Assembly: GCF_000661955.1 (NCBI RefSeq)
Contig: NZ_CP007597.1
Span: 2,287,605 to 2,351,604 of the forward strand
Direction of reading: 5' to 3'
Length of the DNA stretch: 64,000 nucleotides
From: Stenotrophomonas rhizophila
GTDB taxonomy: Bacteria; Pseudomonadota; Gammaproteobacteria; Xanthomonadales; Xanthomonadaceae
Position 1 is the first letter of the stretch; each line of letters begins with the position of its first letter. Position numbers and translations under genes: made by a program. Shown in pieces: positions 32,896-40,652 of the stretch. The notes beneath the pieces were generated by a model. The model saw nothing but the letters and a program-made list of their open reading frames with translations, was not told where the DNA came from and made no database searches.

Positions 32896-34436
32896 TGGAC
32901 GTCGCCGCCCCGATCCAACGCGTCCTGGTCGGATACGGCTCCGAATCCGGCAACGCACGCGCCCTGGCCCACCGCCTGGGCGCGTTCCCGGCCCTGCAGC
33001 GGCACGCGCCGCAGGTGCTGCCCTTCAACGACATCGACGTTGCCTCGCTCGGCGCAGGCGACGTGCTGCTGGCGCTGTCCAGCTCATTCGGTGATGGCGA
33101 GCCGCCCGCCAACGGCGAGCGCTTCGCCGAGGCGCTGCGCCAGTGCCCTGCCCTGCCCGGGCTGCGCTACGCCGTGTTCGGGCTGGGCGACACGGGCTAC
33201 CCGCAGTTCTGCGGTTTCAGCAAGACCCTGGACCGCCTGCTCGGGGCGCGTCAGGCGCGGCCGATCATGCAGCGCGTCGACGCCGATGGCGGCTACGAGC
33301 ACTTTTTCGAGCAATGGGCCCCGGTACTCGGCGACGTACTGGACGGCAACCCGTCCGCCGGCCGCGACCTTCGCCTGCAGGTGACCGCGTATGCCGAGGA
33401 CAATGCGTTCGCGGCGCCGATCATCGCGCGGCGCCGCCTCAACGCACGCGATCCGGCGGCATGGCACCTGGAGCTGGACCTGCGCGGCAGCGGCATCGCC
33501 TACCGCGCGGGCGACACCCTGCACGTGGTGGCTCCGAACGACCCGGCGCTGTTGCAGGCACTGGCGCGCTGGTATGGCCAGGGCGACGCGGTCGAGCTGC
33601 TCCGTCACAAAGAGCTGCGACTGCTGGGCAAGTCCCTGCTGCGCGAGCTGGCGCGACTGACCGGCAGCGACGCACTCAAGGACCTGCTCCGCAGCAGCCA
33701 GCGCCAGGCGCTGGAGGCCTACCTGCATGGGGCCGACCTGCTGGATGTACTGAACGACCACGCCAGCCCGGACCGTGTGCCACTGGAGCGGCTGGTGGCA
33801 CTGCTGTCGCCGTGCCTGCCGCGCGCCTACTCGATTGCATCGGCTGCCAACAGCACGGCGGTGGCGCTGTGTGCGCGCGAGGTGCGCTACACCCGCACCG
33901 GGCGCGAGCGCCGCGGCACCGCCACCGGCTGGCTGCTGGACGGCGACGGCAGCGCCCGCGTGTACTGCCGCTCCAACCCGGGCTTCCACCTGCCCCGCGA
34001 CCCGGATGCCCCGCTGCTGATGGTCGGCACCGGCACCGGTATCGCGCCGTTGATGGGGCTGTTGCGCGAGCTTGACGCCGCTGGCCAGCAGCGCGAGGTG
34101 CACCTGGTGTTCGGCGAGAAGCACCGCGACCACGACTTCCTCTACCGGCAGCAACTGGAGGCGTGGCGCGCCGACGGACGCCTGCAGGGGCTGCACACGG
34201 CATTCTCGCGCGACGGCACGGCCAAGTATTACGTGCAGCACGCGCTGGCTGAGCAGTCCGAAACGGTTGGCGACCTGCTGCAGCGTGGCGCGCATGTGTA
34301 CCTGTGCGGCAACAAGCAGCATCTGGGCGCTGCCGTGCAGGACGCGATCAACACGATCATGCCGGCCCACGAAGGCGGCGGTAGTACATGGGATACGTTG
34401 CAGACCGAGGGCCGGCTGCACCGGGAACTGTACTGA
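32895..34436 (+). CDS. CysJ-like diflavin reductase (FMN/FAD, NADPH)
   Basis: A 513-residue enzyme with an N-terminal flavodoxin domain (YGSESGNA at 14, SSFGDGEPP, GLGDTGYPQFC), a central FAD-binding/connecting domain (RAYSIAS with the FAD Arg-x-Tyr-Ser box) and a C-terminal NADPH domain (MVGTGTGIAPLMG; YLCG). This is the sulfite-reductase flavoprotein/cytochrome P450-reductase layout, slightly shorter than CysJ (about 600). No hemoprotein (CysI) or other cys gene is adjacent. It is instead coupled to an Aer-like PAS protein, suggesting electrons may go to the PAS flavin or an unlinked acceptor. It faces the FNR gene tail to tail. Confidence 0.88.
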   Translation: MDVAAPIQRVLVGYGSESGNARALAHRLGAFPALQRHAPQVLPFNDIDVASLGAGDVLLALSSSFGDGEPPANGERFAEALRQCPALPGLRYAVFGLGDTGYPQFCGFSKTLDRLLGARQARPIMQRVDADGGYEHFFEQWAPVLGDVLDGNPSAGRDLRLQVTAYAEDNAFAAPIIARRRLNARDPAAWHLELDLRGSGIAYRAGDTLHVVAPNDPALLQALARWYGQGDAVELLRHKELRLLGKSLLRELARLTGSDALKDLLRSSQRQALEAYLHGADLLDVLNDHASPDRVPLERLVALLSPCLPRAYSIASAANSTAVALCAREVRYTRTGRERRGTATGWLLDGDGSARVYCRSNPGFHLPRDPDAPLLMVGTGTGIAPLMGLLRELDAAGQQREVHLVFGEKHRDHDFLYRQQLEAWRADGRLQGLHTAFSRDGTAKYYVQHALAEQSETVGDLLQRGAHVYLCGNKQHLGAAVQDAINTIMPAHEGGGSTWDTLQTEGRLHRELY

Positions 34437-34484
34437 ATTCTCTGCCAGGGCGGTGCTGCGCGCCACCGGGCCGAAACCGTTTCG

Positions 34485-35237
34485 TCAGCCAGTCGCGCCG
34501 GTCCCACTTGCCGCGGCCAGCGCAGCCAGCCGGTCCGGCTGCAGCACCTGCATTTCGCGCTGGTTGACCGCAATCACGCCGTCATCGCTGAGACGGCGCA
34601 GCACGCGGCTGGCGGTTTCCGGCGCCATGCGCAGGTAATTGGCGATCTCCACCCGGCTCATGCTCAGGTTGAAGCGCAGCGGCGAGAAGCCACGCCGTGC
34701 GTAGCGCTCGGACAGATCCAGCAGGAACGCGGCCATACGCTCCTCGGTGCGATGGTTGGCCGCCATCAACGCCACCTTGCCGATCTCGGCGCTGAGCAGG
34801 CTGAACAGCTTGGCCTGCAGGCCAGGCATGCGCGTGGCCAGCAGGCTCATGCGCGGGAACGAAAACCGGCACAGGTACACCGTATCCAGCGCAACGGCGT
34901 TGCAGGGGTAACGCGCACCGTGGATCGCGTTGAGCCCGATCACCTCGCCGGGCAGGCTGAAGCCCAGCACCTGCTCGTTGCCCTGGCTGTCGTTGAAGTA
35001 GGTCTTGACCATGCCGCCACGCACCGCGGCGATCGAATCGAACGCATCGCCCGCGCGGAAGATGTGCTCGCCCGCGCGGAACGGCCCCACGTGGTCCACC
35101 AGCACATGCAGCTCGGCCAGCGCGGTCTTGTCGTAGCCCTGCGACATGCACGCATCGGAGAACGCGCAGGTGCTGCAGAAATGCAGCGCATCGCCGTCAT
35201 CGGCGGCAGCGGGGTTGGGGGTGCCCGGTGACGACAT
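34485..35237 (-). CDS. fnr: FNR-type oxygen-responsive transcription regulator
   Basis: A 250-residue CRP/FNR protein. N-terminal Cys21, Cys24 and Cys30 (CSTCAFSDAC) and a distal Cys112 match the four [4Fe-4S] ligands of FNR. The cyclic-nucleotide-like barrel follows (to about 140), then a dimerisation helix. The C-terminal helix-turn-helix (SRVEIANYLRMAPETASRVLRR) has the E-x2-SR recognition pattern that reads TTGAT half-sites. It starts 11 bp after the peptidase stop, so it is probably co-transcribed with that gene. It should switch genes on under low oxygen. Family and cluster ligands are clear. Confidence 0.92.
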   Translation of the reverse strand: MSSPGTPNPAAADDGDALHFCSTCAFSDACMSQGYDKTALAELHVLVDHVGPFRAGEHIFRAGDAFDSIAAVRGGMVKTYFNDSQGNEQVLGFSLPGEVIGLNAIHGARYPCNAVALDTVYLCRFSFPRMSLLATRMPGLQAKLFSLLSAEIGKVALMAANHRTEERMAAFLLDLSERYARRGFSPLRFNLSMSRVEIANYLRMAPETASRVLRRLSDDGVIAVNQREMQVLQPDRLAALAAASGTGATG

Positions 35238-35248
35238 GACGGCGGTGA

Positions 35249-36169
35249 TCAGCGCTGGGCCAGCGCGAAGTCCAGGCCGGCGCACACGGCCGCCACCTGC
35301 GCATCGTTGCATTCCTGCGGATTGGTGCGCGGGCTGTCCGGATACACCTCGGTGGTGGTGGCATAGCGTGCGTTGGTGAAGCCGGCGCAGGCACCGATCG
35401 AACGGGATTCGCCCCACACCACCCCGTTGGACTGCAACGGCATGCCGATCAGCTCGCCCTTGGCATCGGCCGGTGCGATATGCGTGACCTTCTCCACCGC
35501 GGCCACCAGCGCCTGCTGGAACGCCGGCTGCGGGTCCTCGCTGTTGCCGATCACGTAGAAGCCATCGGGAATGATGTCCGGCACCAGGTCCTTGCCGTCA
35601 CGCGCGCAGCGGGCCGGATCAAACTCTTCCAGGTCGCTGTTGGTGGTTTCATGCAGGTCCAGATGCACCAGCAGGCCGTCTGCACGGGTGCCCACCCAGC
35701 GCATCAGCGCGGCCGCCTCTTCGATCTGGCCGCCGTCACGGAAGCTGCGGTTGGGATCGATCGCATCGGGGTTCCAGCGCTGGATGCGCTCATAGCCCCA
35801 CGGGCTGACGCACGGGGCCACGATCAGGTTGATGCGCCCGGCGTAGGCGTCGGCGTGCTGGTCCAGGAACTGCAGCGCGCCGTGCACGCCACTGGTTTCA
35901 TAGCCGTGCACGCCACCGGTCACCAGCGCGCTCGGCAGCGCCGGGTCCCACGCCTGGTTCACCACCGCAAACAGCGGGTAGTGGTCCGGGGCATAGTCGA
36001 GCTGGCCATACTGGACCACCTCGAACCGCTCGCCCAGGCGCTTGAGCGCGGCCACCACGTCTTCGTGATAACTGCGCTGGCGCTGCTGGCGGGCCCGCCA
36101 TTGCGCGCGCTCGGCGTCGCCCCAGGGCTGTCCGGGGGTGCCGATCGGGTAAAAGTGCGCAAGGGTCAT
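35249..36169 (-). CDS. M14-family metallocarboxypeptidase/deacylase
   Basis: A 306-residue zinc enzyme starting at 36169 with GGAG upstream. Zinc ligands are visible in GGVHGYETSG (His and Glu) and DLHETT (His). A catalytic Glu in TTTEVYP lies near the C-terminus. NPNRSF-like DPNRSFRD gives the substrate-carboxylate binding Arg. There is no signal peptide, so it acts in the cytosol, perhaps on peptidoglycan peptides or amidated amino acids like the succinylglutamate desuccinylase branch. It precedes fnr by 11 bp. Confidence 0.83.
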   Translation of the reverse strand: MTLAHFYPIGTPGQPWGDAERAQWRARQQRQRSYHEDVVAALKRLGERFEVVQYGQLDYAPDHYPLFAVVNQAWDPALPSALVTGGVHGYETSGVHGALQFLDQHADAYAGRINLIVAPCVSPWGYERIQRWNPDAIDPNRSFRDGGQIEEAAALMRWVGTRADGLLVHLDLHETTNSDLEEFDPARCARDGKDLVPDIIPDGFYVIGNSEDPQPAFQQALVAAVEKVTHIAPADAKGELIGMPLQSNGVVWGESRSIGACAGFTNARYATTTEVYPDSPRTNPQECNDAQVAAVCAGLDFALAQR

Positions 36170-36327
36170 CGGAGGCTCCAGAAGTCGGGAAACAGGCCCG
36201 CGCGAAAACGCGTGGCCCAGCCGGGTAGTGTAAATGCAGAAGGCCTGGCCGGTCCCGGCGGGGTCCGCGCAGGCCAGAATGGGCAAGGTACCCTTTTGCA
36301 CCCGGCAATCAGGAAGGACGGTAACGC

Positions 36328-36756
36328 GTGATCGAGATCTGCCCTGCGGCACCCCACCACATCGAGGCCCTGGTAGGCCTCGACAGCGTGGCCCAACACG
36401 CGCCCGAGCGTGCCGCCCAGATCCAGGCATGGGTGCAGGCCGGCACCTGCCACGTGCTTCTCGTGGACGGGCGCGCAGCGGCCTACGGCGTCCTGCACCA
36501 CCAGTTCTTCAACTGCGGATTCATCGAGATGCTGATGGTCGGGCCCGGGTATCGGCGCCAGGGCCTGGCCCTCCAGCTGGTCGAGCACCTCCGCGCGCAG
36601 TGCGCGCGCCCCAAACTGTTCACCTCGGCCAACCGCTCCAACACCGCAATGCACGCGCTGCTGCTGCAGGCCGGGTTCCAGCGCAGCGGGTACATCGACA
36701 ACCTGGATGAAGGGGATCCCGAATGGGTGTTCTTCTGCCGGGTGAGCGGCGGCTGA
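36328..36756 (+). CDS. GNAT-family N-acetyltransferase
   Basis: A 142-residue GNAT enzyme. Motif A (MLMVGPGYRRQGLALQLVEH) binds acetyl-CoA; the C-terminal motif B (NTAMHALLLQAGFQRSGYI) is also typical. The GTG start at 36328 has AGGA 8-11 nt upstream. The protein is complete. Substrate cannot be told; it is a single gene divergent from the peptidase. Confidence 0.85.
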   Translation: MIEICPAAPHHIEALVGLDSVAQHAPERAAQIQAWVQAGTCHVLLVDGRAAAYGVLHHQFFNCGFIEMLMVGPGYRRQGLALQLVEHLRAQCARPKLFTSANRSNTAMHALLLQAGFQRSGYIDNLDEGDPEWVFFCRVSGG

Positions 36757-36879
36757 TGTTGGCCCTCAAGTGCCACGGCAACGTTGTGTTGATGCGTCTG
36801 GCTTTTTCCGTGGCCGCCGCCCACCACGGCCTGGCTGCAGGGTAGGCAATGACGCCGCGCTTTTTTGACGGTGGTCGGC

Positions 36880-36995
36880 GGGTCGGGCGCTGGGCCCCCA
36901 TGCCCTTGGAGGCGAAATAAAGGAGGAGGTGGCGGCCGCAGGCCGACGCCGGGGGACATTCGCCGGAAAGGGCATGGGGGCCCAGCGCCCGACCC
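36880..36995. repeat. 28-bp perfect inverted repeat with 60-bp loop
   Basis: Arms at 36880-36907 and 36968-36995 are exact reverse complements over 28 bp (outer end gggtcgggcg, inner end atgccctt). Weaker pairing continues outward (ggtcg and ttgac/gtcaa elements). The loop is purine-rich (ggcgaaataaaggagg). Transcribed in either direction it would form a very stable hairpin. It lies between the GNAT gene and the end of the EF-G paralogue. Confidence 0.85.
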
Positions 36996-37107
36996 GTCGA
37001 CGACCGCGCTTCGAAAGCGTCAAGGCATGCTTCTGCTCGCCCCGCAGATCGGCGAAGAACCAAAAAAAGGGGGGCGGTTGCCCGGCCCCCGCATGCACCG
37101 ACCAACG

Positions 37108-37167
37108 GTCGGTGCCTACCGACGTGTGTCGGTGCCTACCGGCGTGTGTCAGTGCCTACCGGCGTGT
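37108..37167. repeat. three 20-bp tandem repeats ending at the EF-G stop codon
   Basis: Three units of gtcggtgcctaccgRcgtgt (one unit with gtcagt) run head to tail and the last abuts the EF-G paralogue stop codon. The unit resembles one arm of the GTAG palindromes (ggtNcctac), so this is probably a degenerate REP cluster. Confidence 0.7.
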
Positions 37168-39209
37168 CATGCGGCCTGCACTTCCTCGTAGCCGTTGAAG
37201 CGCATGTCGCTGGACGCACGCCCCTGGGTGAGCGAGCGCAACGCCGTGGTGTAACCGGCCAGCCGCGCCAGCGGCGCATAGCCCAGCACTTCCACCTGCG
37301 CACCCTGGTCTTCGATCGACGCCACCCGCCCTTGCCGGCGATTCAGGTCGCCCACCACATCGCCCACGTTGCCCGACGGTGCATGAATCGCCACCTCCAT
37401 CACCGGCTCCAGCAGGCGCGTACCTGTCGTAGCCAGCGCCGCCTTGACCGCCTCGCTGCCGGCGCGGTGGAACGCCATTTCCGACGAGTCCTTGGCATGG
37501 GTCTGGCCGTCGGTCAGGGTCACCTCGATCCCGACCACCGGATGCCCCCGCGGCCCCTCTTCCAGCGCCGCACGCACGCCCTTCTCCACCGCCGCCACGA
37601 ACGCCTTCGGGATCACCCCGCCCACGGTACGGTCGACAAAGCGCACCGCATCGTCGCCGGTGGGCGCCACCTCGATCAGCACCCGGGCGAACTGGCCCTG
37701 GCCGCCGGTCTGCTTGGCCACCTTGCCTTCCACGCCCTGCACCGCGCGCGCCGGCGTTTCCTGGTACGCCACGCGTGGCTCACCCACCCGCACCGGCACA
37801 TTCCACTCGCTGCGCAGGCGTTCGACCATCACCTCCAGGTGCAGCTCGCCCATGCCCCAGATCAGGGTCTCCCCGGTCACCGCATCGGTCGCGACGCGGA
37901 ACGAGGGATCTTCCTGGGCCAGGCTCGACAGCGCCTGGCTCATCCGGATCAGGTCGGACGCCTTGTCGGCGTTCAACCGCCAGGCCAGCACCGCGTGCTG
38001 GGCATGGATGGTGTCCAGCAGCAGGGGCGCGGACGGCGCACTGAGCGTTTCACCGCTCACCGCATCCTTCCAGCCGATCACCGCCACGATCTCACCGGCG
38101 ACCGCCTCGGTGATGTCGTGGGTGTGGTCGGCCTGCACCCGCACCAGCCGGCTGATGCGCCGGCCCTGTGCGTGCTGCGAACTGGCCACCTGGTCGCCCA
38201 CCTTCAACGTGCCCGAGTACAGCCGCACGAAGCTCAACGCGGCATGGCTCTGGTGGGTGATCTTGAACAGCAGGCCCGCCAGCGGTCCCTTCGGGTCCGG
38301 CGGCAACAGCACCTCGTCGTCGCCACGGGTGGCCACGACCGCAGGGCGGTCCAGCGGCGAGGGCAGGAAATCCACGATCGCATCCAGCAACGTGTCGATG
38401 CCCTTGCTCTTGAACGCAGCACCGGCCAGCACCGGCACGCCCGCACCGGCCAGGGTGGCCCGGCGCAGCGCAGCGCGCAGCTGTGCGTCGTCGACCGCTG
38501 TACCGGCCAGCCACGCATCGGCCAGCACCTCGTCATGGTCGGCCACGGCTTCGATCAGGCGCAGGCGATGGGGCTGCCAGTGCGCCTGCTGGTCCGCGTT
38601 CCAGTCCTGGCGGGTCGGGTTGCCAGCGTCGTCCCACTCCACGATCTGGCGGCCGACGAAATCGACCCAGCCGTGGAACTGGCTTTCTTCGCCCAACGGC
38701 CAGCCGAGCGCCCAGGGCCGTGCCTGCAGCTTGTCCTGCAACTGGCCCAGCACGCGCTCGAACGAGGCGCCCACGCGGTCCATCTTGTTGACATAGGCGA
38801 TCAGCGGCACGCCGTGCCGGCGCGCCTGGTGCCAGACCGTTTCGGATTGCGGCTGCACGCCATCGACCGCGGAGAACACCGCCACCGCGCCGTCCAGCAC
38901 GCGCAGCGAACGCTCCACTTCGATCGCGAAATCGATGTGCCCGGGGGTGTCGATCAGGGTCAGGCGATGGTCGTCGCCACCGCGGGGCGCCCAGTGCGCC
39001 TGCACGGCCGCTGCACCGATGGTGATGCCACGTTCGCGCTCGATCGCCGAGAAGTCGGTGGTGGCCGCGCCGTCATGCACTTCGCCGACGCGACGGATCT
39101 CGCCGGTTTTCCACAGCAGCCGTTCGGTGAGCGTGGTCTTGCCGGCGTCGATGTGGGCAATGATGCCCAGGTTGCGCCAGTGGGAAAGAAGGTGGGTATG
39201 AGTGTTCAT
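37167..39209 (-). CDS. fusA2: elongation factor G paralogue (EF-G2-type translational GTPase)
   Basis: A 680-residue GTPase. G1 GIIAHIDAGKTTL is at the N-terminus, followed by ERERGITI (switch I), DTPGH (G3) and NKMD (G4). Domains II-V are complete, including the domain IV GQFARVLIEVAP and domain V NRRQGRV regions. It is more divergent than a housekeeping EF-G and is not next to rpsL-rpsG-tuf, so it is a second copy. Paralogues of this kind act in ribosome recycling or stress translation, or protect against antibiotics. The start at 39209 has no strong ribosome site; ATG 39233 is an alternative. Its leader holds a terminator, a small ORF and a hairpin. Confidence 0.85.
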   Translation of the reverse strand: MNTHTHLLSHWRNLGIIAHIDAGKTTLTERLLWKTGEIRRVGEVHDGAATTDFSAIERERGITIGAAAVQAHWAPRGGDDHRLTLIDTPGHIDFAIEVERSLRVLDGAVAVFSAVDGVQPQSETVWHQARRHGVPLIAYVNKMDRVGASFERVLGQLQDKLQARPWALGWPLGEESQFHGWVDFVGRQIVEWDDAGNPTRQDWNADQQAHWQPHRLRLIEAVADHDEVLADAWLAGTAVDDAQLRAALRRATLAGAGVPVLAGAAFKSKGIDTLLDAIVDFLPSPLDRPAVVATRGDDEVLLPPDPKGPLAGLLFKITHQSHAALSFVRLYSGTLKVGDQVASSQHAQGRRISRLVRVQADHTHDITEAVAGEIVAVIGWKDAVSGETLSAPSAPLLLDTIHAQHAVLAWRLNADKASDLIRMSQALSSLAQEDPSFRVATDAVTGETLIWGMGELHLEVMVERLRSEWNVPVRVGEPRVAYQETPARAVQGVEGKVAKQTGGQGQFARVLIEVAPTGDDAVRFVDRTVGGVIPKAFVAAVEKGVRAALEEGPRGHPVVGIEVTLTDGQTHAKDSSEMAFHRAGSEAVKAALATTGTRLLEPVMEVAIHAPSGNVGDVVGDLNRRQGRVASIEDQGAQVEVLGYAPLARLAGYTTALRSLTQGRASSDMRFNGYEEVQAA

Positions 39210-39239
39210 GGTCAATGCTCGTGTCGCCAACATCGGGGA

Positions 39240-39273
39240 GCCGCACGCCGCCGTTGGCTAACGGGCGTGCGGC
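39240..39273 (-). promoter_or_regulatory. leader hairpin before the EF-G paralogue
   Basis: A perfect 10-bp stem (gccgcacgcc with ggcgtgcggc, 14-nt loop) ends about 30 nt before the EF-G start. Its 5' arm overlaps codons 10-13 (Trp-Pro-His-Ala) of the leader ORF, and the leader stop codon lies in the loop. A ribosome paused there would open the stem, an arrangement typical of translational attenuation. Confidence 0.5.
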
Positions 39274-39302
39274 CAGGTTTGGGGCTCGGCGATCTGGTGC
39301 AT
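39258..39302 (-). CDS. putative 14-residue leader peptide of the EF-G paralogue
   Basis: The frame encodes MHQIAEPQTWPHAR followed by TAG. It has the best ribosome site of the region (AAAGGAG, 8 nt from the ATG), much better than that of the EF-G gene itself, 48 bp downstream. Its 3' codons form one arm of the hairpin at 39240-39273. This suggests a regulatory leader sensing translation (Trp-Pro near the stop could favour pausing). No experimental precedent is claimed for this peptide. Confidence 0.5.
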   Translation of the reverse strand: MHQIAEPQTWPHAR

Positions 39303-39357
39303 GGCACGTTCTCCTTTGCGGTGTTCTGGAGCGGGGAAGGAAGTGAAACGCGGAAAC

Positions 39358-39383
39358 GAAAAGAGCGCCCGGTGGGGCGCTCT
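39358..39383 (-). terminator. intrinsic terminator/attenuator upstream of the EF-G leader ORF
   Basis: A perfect 9-bp stem (agagcgccc/gggcgctct, 4-nt loop) is followed on the minus strand by TTTTCGTTT. It lies 56 bp before the leader ORF and 258 bp after the upstream gene's stop. It could end that gene's transcript or act as an attenuator for readthrough into the EF-G paralogue. Confidence 0.7.
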
Positions 39384-39640
39384 GTCTGGGTCGTTCAGGG
39401 GGATCGGGTATCGATCAGCCGCCGGATGAGCCGCAGGGCAGACGCGCCCGTTCCACGCTTGCGCGGGTCTGGGTAAAAAACGTCAGGAGCGGTTGCGAAC
39501 GCATCGGGGTGTCCCGGAAGGAATGGCGCCATTGTAGACCTGTGCAGGCGGGCGGCAAGGGCTTTTACGCCACACCGGCAGAACACTGCCATCCATCCAG
39601 CGATGGATCGACCATCAACAGAACAATGACGCCGGGGGCC
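39384..39640. other. upstream leader region of the EF-G paralogue
   Basis: On the minus strand a 45-codon frame (39395-39532) ends 12 bp before the terminator; it is Arg-rich at its end (seven Arg in the last 22 residues). Its ribosome site is weak (AGG only), so it may be chance or a second leader. No clear promoter was identified. Confidence 0.3.
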
Positions 39641-40393
39641 TCAGTCCTTGCAGCCCGCCGCCGCCCGGGCCTCGCCCACCGTTGCGGCGTGCCCTTCGCC
39701 CGAGGACACCCAACCGGTGAGGGAGAACGCCGGATCGATGCGGGCCGCCTTCGGCTGCGTACCGATCAGCACCTCCATCCAGCTGCCCACGGCCGGCAGC
39801 TCGGCCATCCGCGCGTCACGGTCGGCATCGGTGCTGAAACTGGCGTCAGGTCCGGAACGCGGCGTGGATTCTTCCGTGGCAGTCTTGCGCGCCCGCACCC
39901 GCAACGCACCGTCGGGCATGCGCTGGGTGGTCACCTCGGCGCGCTCCACGCCATAGGCCCATTTGGATTCGGCGCTGCGCGTGGTTTCGCTGCCGTCGTC
40001 GGCCACCTCCACGCTCTCACCGGTCCATTGCATCACCTGCACCACCCCGCCCACGCTGCCCATCATGGCCGCGTACACCAGCATCTGCCGCTGTTCCGGC
40101 GGCAGCGTGGCCACCTCCGGCTTGTCGGCGGGCACCTTGATGTAGCCCACCTTGCGGCACAGCATCATCACCCCACCGTCAGCCCAGGTGGTCAGCTGGT
40201 CGCCGTCGGCGAAATGCTGCGTCTGCATGCGCGAGATCTCCGCGCCCTTGCCTGGCAGGTGCTGCACATCGATGCTGGCCGCGTCCGAGGCGGCCTTGTT
40301 CACCGACACGGTGCTCAATGTGGCGGCCGTGGCGGCGCCGGAGAGCGCAAGGAGCGCAGCGGCGAGTGCGATGCGTGTGGGGGTGTGGGTCAT
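39641..40393 (-). CDS. exported protein of unknown function
   Basis: A 250-residue protein starting at 40393 with AGGA 9 nt upstream. Residues 1-23 form a signal peptide (LLALSGAATAA). The mature part is mostly hydrophilic, with two Cys (in MMLCRKVG and near the C-terminus, AAAGCKD). I do not recognise a family. It is divergent from the TonB siderophore receptor and upstream of the EF-G leader on the same strand. Confidence 0.7.
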   Translation of the reverse strand: MTHTPTRIALAAALLALSGAATAATLSTVSVNKAASDAASIDVQHLPGKGAEISRMQTQHFADGDQLTTWADGGVMMLCRKVGYIKVPADKPEVATLPPEQRQMLVYAAMMGSVGGVVQVMQWTGESVEVADDGSETTRSAESKWAYGVERAEVTTQRMPDGALRVRARKTATEESTPRSGPDASFSTDADRDARMAELPAVGSWMEVLIGTQPKAARIDPAFSLTGWVSSGEGHAATVGEARAAAGCKD

Positions 40394-40509
40394 GCGATCA
40401 GTCCTTTGCGGAAGCGCGCCGATGGACATCGACGTCGAACAGGGTCGCGCATGATACGTGGGCGGGTCGGCCCGGTGGCCCGCTGCGACCGGATGTCGCA
40501 ACGGCCGAT

Positions 40510-40532
40510 ATGCGAATGGGTTTCAATTGCAT
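40510..40532 (+). promoter_or_regulatory. candidate Fur box upstream of the siderophore receptor
   Basis: A 23-bp imperfect dyad (atgcgaatg...caattgcat) matches the 19-bp Fur consensus at about 10 positions and lies 120 bp before the receptor ATG, in a locally AT-rich stretch. The match is moderate. Confidence 0.4.
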
Positions 40533-40652
40533 CAATACGCCAACCAGTTAAAATGGCGTGCAGATTCCCGTTGCCTGGCATGGAATCGACGTCCACAGCG
40601 TTGCGGATCGCCGCCGGCCAGGCAGTCGCCCCCATCCGTCCCGAGCCGCGCC

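Noticed and set aside
32895..34436. Diflavin reductase as CysJ of assimilatory sulfite reduction
   Set aside because: It is shorter than CysJ, no cysI or other cys gene is adjacent and it is coupled to a PAS protein.
37146..39476. 776-codon open frame antisense to the EF-G paralogue
   Set aside because: It has no domain signature and no ribosome site; EF-G motifs on the other strand are complete.
39395..39532. 45-codon Arg-rich frame before the EF-G terminator as a gene
   Set aside because: Weak ribosome site and no known family; kept only as a comment on the leader region.
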